The position numbers were made by a program, and so were the translations under genes. Shown here one piece after another: positions 1 through 7,812 of a DNA stretch of 64,000 nucleotides. The DNA is taken from positions 1-64,000 of the forward strand of contig NZ_JACXZC010000002.1 in NCBI RefSeq assembly GCF_020281205.1, in the 5' to 3' direction. Each line of letters opens with the position of its first letter. The first letter of the stretch is position 1. The notes beneath the pieces were generated by a model, which was given only the letters and a program-made list of their open reading frames with translations, made no database searches and had not been told where the DNA came from. The stretch is from Empedobacter stercoris. Lineage in GTDB: Bacteria; Bacteroidota; Bacteroidia; Flavobacteriales; Weeksellaceae.

Positions 1-32
1 AATGAGCCCGATACAATATCGAACTCATTTTT
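1..32 (+). terminator. possible terminator of a gene left of the window
   Basis: An imperfect inverted repeat (ATGAG...CTCAT outside, CGATA...TATCG inside) is followed by a run of T. It would fit the end of a plus-strand gene lying left of the window. Bases 33-115 hold nothing else recognisable. Confidence 0.4.
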
Positions 33-115
33 ATAATTATTAATTTTTAATCTGTCCAAACTTTTGGGTGCAGTCTATTCATCTGAAGCTTTTTTTGAAA
101 TGAGTATGATTAAAG

Positions 116-2857
116 TTATTTTTTATCAAAAGTTCCTGTGTAAACAGAAGTCAATTTGTCTAATGAAATGTATTTTTTGAAAACTTCATTTACTTGACTT
201 ACATTCAGAGCATCAACTTTTTTCTCTAAATTATCGAAATCATCAAAACTAATTCCGTTTAACAAATAACCATTCGATAAACTTAATAAAGTACCATCCA
301 TTCCCAAAGATGTGTTACGTCCATTTTTCCAACTTACGATATTTGTTTTTAATTCTTCAGCTGTGAAACCATCTTTCAATGCTTTTGCAACTTCCTCTTT
401 CAATGCTATTTCAACAGCTTCACGTTTAGTAGGATTCAAAAATGCGTAATATCCCCAAGAAGCAACATCGTTTTTAGGATCGTTTGGAATAGAAACATAC
501 GAACCTGCACCGTAGCTGATACCTTCTTTTTCTCTCAATCGCATAGGAATACGAGCAGATAAAAATCCACCGCTACCAATCATTTCGTTTGCCATAACCA
601 TTGCTGCATAATCTGCACTTTCACGATTCATTTTGAAGTTAATTGATCCAACTGCAGCTGCATTTTCTTTGTCAGCAATGTTGTATATTTTGTCTTCTTT
701 TTTAGTTGCTGTAAACGTTGGATATGCTTTTTCGTATTTCGATTTACTATTCCATTTGCCAAATGTATCACTCAGTATTTTTTCAACTTTAGCTTTATCA
801 TTAGTTCCAACGACAGAAACAACTCCGTTTTGCGCACCTAAAATGTTTTTATAAAAATCAACTAAATCAGTTTGTTTTATAGTTTTAATTTCATCTTTTA
901 ATTCACTAAAAGAAGCAGTATAAAAAATAGATGATTTTGGATAATTAGAAGTTAAACGATTAATCTCATTGAAAGCTAAAGCTTGTGGATCGTTAGTGTT
1001 AGCGTCTAAATAAGTGGTGTATTCATTTACAGTTTTTGTTAATTCGGCTTGAGGGAAAGTTGGTTCTGTAATAATTTGACGAACGATATCCATTGTTTTG
1101 TCTAATGAATTTTTGTACGTATTAATTGTTACGGATAACGTTTGTCCACTAAATCTAAATCCGACAGAAGATTTCAACTCATCTAATTTATCTTTGATTT
1201 GTTCTTTTGTTAGATTCTTCGTTCCAGACATTAACAATTCAGCCGTTAATTGACCAATAATTCCTTTATTCGCTAAATCTTTTTCATTCGAAACAGGTAA
1301 ATTGAATGATAAAATAACTTTTTCACCTTTGATTTCTTTATCGATGATTCCGTATTTTAATCCATTGTTCAATTTCCCTTCTGCATAATGCGCTTTAAGA
1401 TTTTTGATCGAAGCTTCGAAAGGTTTTGCTTCCTTCTCTGCAGCACGACCTTTATAATTTGAAACTAATTCTGTAATTTGTTTATTCGTTAATTCATTCG
1501 GTTTTACACGAATTTCATCTTTTGTAGGAATAAATGTTCCAACCGTTCTATTGTTCGCTCTAAAATATTTTTCAGCAACACGCTTGATATCTTCTTTTGT
1601 TACTTTTTCGATATTATCGCGGTACAAGAATCCTAAGCGATAATCACCAGCACCAACAATTTCGGTTAAAGCAATTGCAAAATTAATGGTGTTATTTTTT
1701 CTATTTTCGATGTTCTTGATAATATTCGCTTTTGCACGTTGTACATCTTGATCAGTATAATTAATTGTGGCAACTTTATCTAATTCTGCACGAATATCAT
1801 TTTTCGTTTGTTCAATATTTTTCTCTTTCGGAATTTCTGTTCCAATATAAAAGAAACTCGCATCACGAACTTCTGGACTAAATGCCCAAATAGAAGCAAT
1901 TTTGTGTGTGTCTACTAAAGCTTTATATAAATACCCAGATGGATCTGAAGTCAGAATATTGTTCAACACATCAATCGCTGCATAATCTTTGTCGCTGTAA
2001 GCTGCAACGTGATACATCACGCCAACAGATTGAGAATCACCTGCGCGTTTTACTTCTACAAATTTTTCACCGTCTTGTGCTGGTTCAACGGTTAAGACTT
2101 CGTCTAAAACACGAGTTGGTTTTGGAATTGGAGCAAAATATTGATTGACATAATCCATTGTTTTTTTCTCGTCAAACTTTCCTGCAATAATTAATGTAGC
2201 ATTATCAGGTTGATAGTATTTTTCGTAGAATTTCCGTAATTGAGGTGTTTTAACACGTTCGATATCTTCTTTGGAACCAATCGTCGACTTTCCGTAATTG
2301 TGCCATAAATATCCAGCAGAAATCACACGTTCCATCAGTACACTTGAAGGATTATTTTCTCCAATTTCAAATTCATTGCGAACAACCGAAAACTCTTTAT
2401 CTAAATCTTCTTGTTTGATGGTTGCATTAATCATTCGATCGGCTTCCATTTCGATACTCCAACGTAAATTTTCATCACTTGAAGGAAAGATTTCATAATA
2501 ATTTGTACGATCATACCATGTTGTTCCATTTGCTATTCCACCTTTATCAGATAACATTTTTTTGATATCACCAAGGTTTTTAGTCGATTTAAACAACATA
2601 TGTTCTAACAAATGCGCCATTCCTTTTTCTCCGTAACCTTCATGTTTAGAACCTACATTGTAAACAATGTTTACGACAACATTACTTTGAGATTGATCAG
2701 GAAGTAATAAAACTTGCAAACCATTAGATAGTTTGTACTCTTTTATTCCTTCTACTTGAGTTACAAAAGTTGCTCCTCCAGCTTTAGTTTGAGCCATTAC
2801 ATACGATGAATTTGCAAAAGCAAAAACAAAACATAAACTCAATAAAGTTTTTTTCAT
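116..2857 (-). CDS. M16 family zinc metallopeptidase (insulinase/pitrilysin type), two-domain
   Basis: A 913-residue exported protein beginning with a signal peptide (about residues 1-22, ending VMAQ). The N-terminal half carries the inverted zinc motif HLLEH at residues 82-86, with the downstream glutamate region (VVRNEFE) expected for the third ligand. The C-terminal half is a second M16 fold without the motif, the usual arrangement in which one half is catalytic and the other closes the chamber. It probably degrades peptides in the periplasm or at the outer membrane; the substrate cannot be told. It is transcribed away from the E1 gene and seems monocistronic. Length and domain order are normal for the family. 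Confidence 0.93.
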   Translation of the reverse strand: MKKTLLSLCFVFAFANSSYVMAQTKAGGATFVTQVEGIKEYKLSNGLQVLLLPDQSQSNVVVNIVYNVGSKHEGYGEKGMAHLLEHMLFKSTKNLGDIKKMLSDKGGIANGTTWYDRTNYYEIFPSSDENLRWSIEMEADRMINATIKQEDLDKEFSVVRNEFEIGENNPSSVLMERVISAGYLWHNYGKSTIGSKEDIERVKTPQLRKFYEKYYQPDNATLIIAGKFDEKKTMDYVNQYFAPIPKPTRVLDEVLTVEPAQDGEKFVEVKRAGDSQSVGVMYHVAAYSDKDYAAIDVLNNILTSDPSGYLYKALVDTHKIASIWAFSPEVRDASFFYIGTEIPKEKNIEQTKNDIRAELDKVATINYTDQDVQRAKANIIKNIENRKNNTINFAIALTEIVGAGDYRLGFLYRDNIEKVTKEDIKRVAEKYFRANNRTVGTFIPTKDEIRVKPNELTNKQITELVSNYKGRAAEKEAKPFEASIKNLKAHYAEGKLNNGLKYGIIDKEIKGEKVILSFNLPVSNEKDLANKGIIGQLTAELLMSGTKNLTKEQIKDKLDELKSSVGFRFSGQTLSVTINTYKNSLDKTMDIVRQIITEPTFPQAELTKTVNEYTTYLDANTNDPQALAFNEINRLTSNYPKSSIFYTASFSELKDEIKTIKQTDLVDFYKNILGAQNGVVSVVGTNDKAKVEKILSDTFGKWNSKSKYEKAYPTFTATKKEDKIYNIADKENAAAVGSINFKMNRESADYAAMVMANEMIGSGGFLSARIPMRLREKEGISYGAGSYVSIPNDPKNDVASWGYYAFLNPTKREAVEIALKEEVAKALKDGFTAEELKTNIVSWKNGRNTSLGMDGTLLSLSNGYLLNGISFDDFDNLEKKVDALNVSQVNEVFKKYISLDKLTSVYTGTFDKK

Positions 2858-2949
2858 GTATTTATTTTTAGTGTTATTAATAGGATGATATAAAATTATA
2901 ATCTATTCGTTAGACGCAAATTGTATGGTGTAAGTTACAAATCTTTTGT

Positions 2950-2957
2950 TAAATTTG
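2950..2957 (+). promoter_or_regulatory. -7 box (TAAATTTG) of the E1 gene
   Basis: TAAATTTG matches the Bacteroidota TAnnTTTG -7 element. No clean TTG lies 17-19 bases upstream. It puts the transcript start near 2962, downstream of the TTG at 2921 and of the ATG at 2960, so translation should start at ATG 2978. Confidence 0.55.
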
Positions 2958-2977
2958 TGATGCAACAAACAAAAGAA

Positions 2978-5392
2978 ATGGAAACAAAAGAGGTAAATAA
3001 AATTACTTTCGAAGAGTTTAAAAGTCAAATCATTAGTGATTATAGAACGGCTTTTATGTCTCGTGAAGTAAGTCTTTTAGGAAGAAGAGAAGTACTTACA
3101 GGGAAAGCAAAATTTGGAATTTTTGGTGATGGAAAAGAGTTACCACAAATTGCAATGGCAAAGGTATTCAAAGATGGAGATTTCCGTTCGGGGTATTACC
3201 GCGATCAGACATTTATGTTCGCTATTGGTCAACTAACAGTTGAACAATTTTTCGCACAATTATACGCTTTAACTGATTTAGAAAAAGAACCTTCATCTGG
3301 AGGTCGTCAAATGACTTCTCACTTCGGAACAAGATCTTTAAACGAAGATGGTTCTTGGAAAAAACTAACAACGCAAAAAAATTCGAGTGCAGATATTTCT
3401 CCTACAGCGGGACAAATGCCACGTTTATTAGGATTAGCACAAGCATCAAAATATTTTAGAAATGTACCACAAGCCGATGAAGAGCAACAATTTTCTGTAA
3501 GTGGAAATGAAATTGCATTCGGTACAATTGGTGATGCAAGTACATCTGAAGGACATTTTTGGGAAACGATAAATGCGGGTGGAGTTCTTCAAGTGCCAAT
3601 GGTGGTTTCTATTTGGGACGATGGCTATGGAATTTCCGTTCCAGCTAAATTTCAACGTACAAAATCGAATCTTTCTGAACTATTATCAGGTTTTGGAAGA
3701 ACAGAAAACGAAAGAGGTTACGAAATTATTACTGTAAAAGCTTGGGATTATCCAGCGTTGATCGAAGCATATACTCGTGCAGAAAGATTTGCGCGTGAGC
3801 ATCATATTCCTTGTATTGTACACGTGCAAGAATGTACACAGCCACAAGGTCACTCTACGTCTGGTTCACACGAACGTTACAAATCAGAAGAGCGTTTAGC
3901 TTGGGAAAAAGAATACGATGGAATAGCAAAATTCCGCGAATATATTTTAGCATTTGCAGATCATTCGGATGCAATTATTACAGCAGAAGAGTTGGATAAA
4001 TTAGAAGCAGAAGTAAAAGCAGAAGTAAAAAAATCTCAAAAACAATGTTGGGATGATTATTTGAATCCAATTTTAGAGTTGAAAAATCAAGCATTAGATT
4101 TATTAATGAAAGTTGGTTCAGAAAGTGTAAATTCAGCATTTATCAATATTGAAATTAATAATTTAAAATCGAAGAAAAGCCCATTTAAACGTGATGTTTA
4201 TGGTGCAGTTCGTAAAATAATTCGTTTAACTCGTTCTGAAAATTTAGCTTCAAAGGCTGAATTAATTTCTTGGTTAGAAGTTAAATTGGCAAAAGAGGAA
4301 GAAATTTATTCGACAAAATTAGTTTCAGGAACAGCTACAAATGTACCTCAAGTTAAACCTGAGTTTGGAGAAAATCCAGTATTAGAAGATGGTCGTGTAA
4401 TAGTTCGTGATAACTTTGATAAACTTTTCGAAAAGTATCCAAAAGCATTAGTTTTCGGAGAAGATGCTGGAAATATTGGTGATGTAAACCAAGGTTTAGA
4501 AGGTCTTCAAGCGAAATATGGAATCGATCGTATTTCAGATACAGGAATTCGTGAAGCAACAATTCTTGGTCAAGGAATTGGGTTAGCAATGCGTGGTTTA
4601 CGCCCTATTGCAGAAATTCAATACTTAGATTATATTCTTTATTGTTTACAAGGAATTTCAGATGATTTAGCAACTGTACTTTATCGTACAAATGGTGGTC
4701 AGAAAGCACCCGTAATAATCAGAACGCGTGGGCATCGATTAGAAGGTGTTTGGCATTCTGGTTCTCCGATGGGAGGAATCTTGAATTTGGTTCGTGGTGT
4801 GAATGTTTTGGTTCCTCGCGATCTAACTAAAGCAGCAGGTTTTTACAATACATTAATGCAAGCAGATGAACCAGCAATTGTGGTTGAAAGTCTGAATGGT
4901 TACCGTCTGAAAGAACCTGCACCAACAAATATTGGAGAATTTACAACGCCAATTGGTGAAGTTGAAATCACAAAAGAAGGACAAGATGTAACGTTGTTAA
5001 CTTATGGTTCTACTTGGAGAATTGTAATGGAGGCAGCAAAAGAATTAGAACAATTAGGAATTTCGGTTGAGGTAATTGATGCACAATCATTATTACCATT
5101 CGATATTAATGCAGATGTTGCAAAAAGTTTATCAAAAACCAATCGTTTAGTAATTGTTGACGAAGATGTTCCTGGTGGAGCAAGTGCATTTTTGTTACAA
5201 GAAATTGTCGAAAAACAAGGTGGATATTTTACATTAGATAGCGCGCCATTGACGATTACAGCGAAAGCTCACCGTCCTGCTTATGCGACAGATGGAGATT
5301 ATTTTTCAAAACCTTCTGTAGATGATATTACTGAAAAGGTTTATGAATTGATGCGCGAAGCAAAACCAAATGAGTTTCCTGCTTTGTACTAA
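2978..5392 (+). CDS. 2-oxo acid dehydrogenase E1, fused alpha and beta subunits
   Basis: 804 residues from the chosen ATG. The first about 390 residues are the E1 alpha thiamine-diphosphate domain (GDASTSEGHFWE and the following DDGYGIS stretch). The last about 330 are the E1 beta domain (FGEDAGNIGDVNQG, then the C-terminal transketolase-like half with LVIVDEDVPGGAS). Such fusions are common in Bacteroidota and decarboxylate a 2-oxo acid, transferring the acyl group to lipoyl-E2. Branched-chain substrates are likely but not provable from sequence. No E2 or E3 is adjacent; an E2 lies at 31271-32578. A longer frame starting with TTG at 2921 exists, but that codon precedes the predicted transcript start. 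A perfect terminator follows. Confidence 0.92.
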   Translation: METKEVNKITFEEFKSQIISDYRTAFMSREVSLLGRREVLTGKAKFGIFGDGKELPQIAMAKVFKDGDFRSGYYRDQTFMFAIGQLTVEQFFAQLYALTDLEKEPSSGGRQMTSHFGTRSLNEDGSWKKLTTQKNSSADISPTAGQMPRLLGLAQASKYFRNVPQADEEQQFSVSGNEIAFGTIGDASTSEGHFWETINAGGVLQVPMVVSIWDDGYGISVPAKFQRTKSNLSELLSGFGRTENERGYEIITVKAWDYPALIEAYTRAERFAREHHIPCIVHVQECTQPQGHSTSGSHERYKSEERLAWEKEYDGIAKFREYILAFADHSDAIITAEELDKLEAEVKAEVKKSQKQCWDDYLNPILELKNQALDLLMKVGSESVNSAFINIEINNLKSKKSPFKRDVYGAVRKIIRLTRSENLASKAELISWLEVKLAKEEEIYSTKLVSGTATNVPQVKPEFGENPVLEDGRVIVRDNFDKLFEKYPKALVFGEDAGNIGDVNQGLEGLQAKYGIDRISDTGIREATILGQGIGLAMRGLRPIAEIQYLDYILYCLQGISDDLATVLYRTNGGQKAPVIIRTRGHRLEGVWHSGSPMGGILNLVRGVNVLVPRDLTKAAGFYNTLMQADEPAIVVESLNGYRLKEPAPTNIGEFTTPIGEVEITKEGQDVTLLTYGSTWRIVMEAAKELEQLGISVEVIDAQSLLPFDINADVAKSLSKTNRLVIVDEDVPGGASAFLLQEIVEKQGGYFTLDSAPLTITAKAHRPAYATDGDYFSKPSVDDITEKVYELMREAKPNEFPALY

Positions 5393-5414
5393 AAAATAAA
5401 TTTTAAAGTTATAT

Positions 5415-5451
5415 AAGCGTGTGTCTTTGTAAAAAGACACACGCTTTTTTG
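5415..5451 (+). terminator. intrinsic terminator after the E1 gene
   Basis: A perfect 12-bp stem (GCGTGTGTCTTT / AAAGACACACGC) with a GTAA loop, followed by six T. It ends the E1 transcript before the T9SS plug gene. Confidence 0.9.
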
Positions 5452-5474
5452 TATTTTTATCAATCAAAATAGTA

Positions 5475-6731
5475 ATGAAAATGAAATTCTATTCGATTAT
5501 CCTGTGTTTATTAACGACAATTGTTTTAGGACAATATCAAGAAGTTAATCCACCAAAAAATATTAAAACTATTCAAGTTTTTAATCCACAAACAAACGAC
5601 AATACACCAATTATCAAGTTAGGTTCAGAGGAAAGTTTATTTTTTCTTTTTGATGATATTAATGCAGGATATAGACGTTACCAATATTCTATCGAGCATC
5701 GAAATGCAGATTGGACAGAATCAAATATTTTTCAATCCGAATTTCTAAATGGTGTAAACGCAGATTATGCACGTACATATAAAAACTCGTTCAATACTTA
5801 TCAAAAATATACCAATTATCAAATTCGATTTCCGAACGAACAAATGAATATTAAGTTACCAGGAAATTACATTTTGAAAGTGTATTTGGATACGGATGAC
5901 AACCCTATTTTTACGAAAAGATTTGCCGTTTATCAACCAATTACTGATGTTGGCGTGGTGGTTTCTCGTTTTAATAATCCAACTGTAAAAGAATTGAATC
6001 AGCGCTTACAAGTTCAGGTTTCAAGTGGAACTCAAAATTTGACGGAAGTTCCAGATGGAGCAAAGTTATTTTTGATGAAAAATAACAATTGGAACGAAGG
6101 TTATTTTGTTAATCGACCATCATTTTCTCGTCCAAATCAATTAACATACAACGATACCAATACACTTTTTGAAGGAGGAGCTGAATACAATTGGTTTGAT
6201 AATAAAAATTTGGAGGTTCCGAGTATGACAACCGAAAAAACATTCAGAAAAGATAGTGTATACCATACTGTTTTACGCGTAGATTTTCCGAAATACAATT
6301 TACCATATGATGATTACCCAGATATTGATGGTAATTTTTATATCCGAAATAACCGTTATGGAAATGAATATGCAGCGAATTCTGAAGCGGATTATTCGTG
6401 GGTTTATTTTGCGTTAGATGCGTTCGAAGATCAAAACGGATTGTATGAACCTTACGTCGTGGGAGCTTTTAATAATTGGAATATTGATGAAAATTCGAGA
6501 TTAGAGAAAGATGATTCAGGACTTTGGGTAACCGAATTATTTTTGAAACAAGGCTATTACAATTACCAATACGTTGTAAAAAACACCAAAACAGGAAAAA
6601 TAGATCCAAGTTATGTGAGTGGAAGTTTTTGGCAAACCGAAAACCAATACCAAGCTTTATTTTACTATAGACCTTGGGGACAACGTTACGATATTTTGAT
6701 GGGGTACGGATCAGGAAATTCGAGGAGATAA
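5475..6731 (+). CDS. type IX secretion system plug protein (DUF5103 family)
   Basis: 418 residues with a signal peptide (about 1-19, ending VLGQ). The N-terminal domain (about 25-155, with KTIQVFNPQTND and the FDDINAGYRRYQYSIEHR region) matches the DUF5103/T9SS plug family. The C-terminal part (about 300-400, VVGAFNNWN) looks like a carbohydrate-binding beta-sandwich. In Flavobacterium the plug closes the periplasmic end of the SprA translocon when no cargo is engaged. The gene stands alone between terminators and other SprA-complex genes are not in the window. The decayed cargo gene at 34.0-34.9 kb agrees with a working T9SS. Family recognition is firm; its plug function is transferred from described homologues. 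Confidence 0.88.
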   Translation: MKMKFYSIILCLLTTIVLGQYQEVNPPKNIKTIQVFNPQTNDNTPIIKLGSEESLFFLFDDINAGYRRYQYSIEHRNADWTESNIFQSEFLNGVNADYARTYKNSFNTYQKYTNYQIRFPNEQMNIKLPGNYILKVYLDTDDNPIFTKRFAVYQPITDVGVVVSRFNNPTVKELNQRLQVQVSSGTQNLTEVPDGAKLFLMKNNNWNEGYFVNRPSFSRPNQLTYNDTNTLFEGGAEYNWFDNKNLEVPSMTTEKTFRKDSVYHTVLRVDFPKYNLPYDDYPDIDGNFYIRNNRYGNEYAANSEADYSWVYFALDAFEDQNGLYEPYVVGAFNNWNIDENSRLEKDDSGLWVTELFLKQGYYNYQYVVKNTKTGKIDPSYVSGSFWQTENQYQALFYYRPWGQRYDILMGYGSGNSRR

Positions 6732-6772
6732 ATTACTTCAAATGAATTTTTCTAAATTTTAGATTTAAAAAT

Positions 6773-6806
6773 TTCACTATAATTAACGATAGAATTCACT
6801 ATAATT
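6773..6806 (+). repeat. 12-bp direct repeat upstream of the lipoprotein gene
   Basis: TTCACTATAATT occurs at 6773-6784 and 6795-6806, a period of 22 bp (about two helical turns), just before the -7 box at 6812. The placement would suit an operator. No regulator can be named. Confidence 0.5.
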
Positions 6807-6811
6807 CTATT

Positions 6812-6819
6812 TAAATTTG
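6812..6819 (+). promoter_or_regulatory. -7 box (TAAATTTG) of the lipoprotein operon
   Basis: An exact TAnnTTTG match four bases before ATG 6823, implying a leaderless or nearly leaderless message. No TTG at the proper -33 distance; the direct repeat occupies that position. Confidence 0.45.
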
Positions 6820-6822
6820 GAC

Positions 6823-7812
6823 ATGAACTTTATATTCAGATTTTTATCACTCACTATATTGTTTTTTTTGGTTGGATGTACTTCCGAAACCAAAAAATCT
6901 CCCGTAGATTTTTATTATTGGCGAAGTAATTTTTCGATCAATGAAACGGAGATAAAAACAGTCGATTACCTAAAGGTAGAGAATGTTTACATTCGTTTTT
7001 TTGATGTAGATAAAAAAGCAAATAAAATTTCACCAATTGGGATTATTCAGAATTTTGATGCAACAAAACTTAACGTTAATTATATTCCGACCATTTTTAT
7101 TACCAATCAAACTTTTCTAAATACATCCAAAGATAAAGTAAAAAAATTGGCTAAAGATGTGTTTAATTTTTTGAACGAAACAGCTGAAAGAGGAAGCTTA
7201 AAAAGTTTTGATGAAATTCAAATTGATTGCGATTGGTCAAAATCGACACGAGAAAATTATTTTACATTTTTGTCTGAATTGAAACATATTTCGGGCAAAC
7301 AAATTTCTGCCACTTTACGTTTGCATCAAGTGAAATTTAAAGAGCAAGAAGGTGTTCCACCATTGGATAAAATGGTTTTGATGTGTTATGCTACCGAAAA
7401 TCCGACCGATCAAACTGAAAACAATTCAATTTTAGATTTGAAAATAGCCAAAGATTATTTACAAAATTTAGAAGATTATCCAATCAAATTAGATGTGGCT
7501 TTGCCAATTTATTCATGGGCGATTTTAACAAATCATCTTGGAAAAATAAAGTTAATCAATTCTTTTTCGGAGCAAGATTTGATAGGGAAACCTGTGAAAA
7601 AAGTTCGTGAAGGTTTTTACGAAGTTGAAGATGATTTCTTCGTTCGAAATTTTTATGTGAGCAAAGGTTTTACCATTAAAGTAGAAACAATATCACCTCA
7701 ATTATTAGTTGAAACAAAGTCGTTTATCGATACAAAATTAAAAGACAATTACCGTTTGATCTATTATCATTTAGATTCAAAATTTTTAAATACAATTCCT
7801 AAAGATCTATGA
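6823..7812 (+). CDS. putative lipoprotein, DUF3142-like (TIM-barrel type), function unknown
   Basis: 329 residues from ATG 6823 (a TTG two codons upstream is part of the -7 box). The signal peptide ends in a lipobox (FLVGC, Cys19), so the protein should be lipid-anchored. Segments such as FDEIQIDCDWSKSTRENYF, MVLMCYATE and LDVALPIYSW recall the strand-end acidic motifs of glycosidase-18-like/DUF3142 barrels. The resemblance is weak and no catalytic pair is certain. The stop codon overlaps the next start by 4 bp (ATGA), so the two genes are translationally coupled and probably act together. A direct repeat in front suggests regulated expression. Confidence 0.6.
   Translation: MNFIFRFLSLTILFFLVGCTSETKKSPVDFYYWRSNFSINETEIKTVDYLKVENVYIRFFDVDKKANKISPIGIIQNFDATKLNVNYIPTIFITNQTFLNTSKDKVKKLAKDVFNFLNETAERGSLKSFDEIQIDCDWSKSTRENYFTFLSELKHISGKQISATLRLHQVKFKEQEGVPPLDKMVLMCYATENPTDQTENNSILDLKIAKDYLQNLEDYPIKLDVALPIYSWAILTNHLGKIKLINSFSEQDLIGKPVKKVREGFYEVEDDFFVRNFYVSKGFTIKVETISPQLLVETKSFIDTKLKDNYRLIYYHLDSKFLNTIPKDL

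Noticed and set aside
2921-2977. TTG at 2921 and ATG at 2960 as starts of the E1 gene
   Set aside because: Both lie before or at the transcript start predicted from TAAATTTG at 2950-2957.
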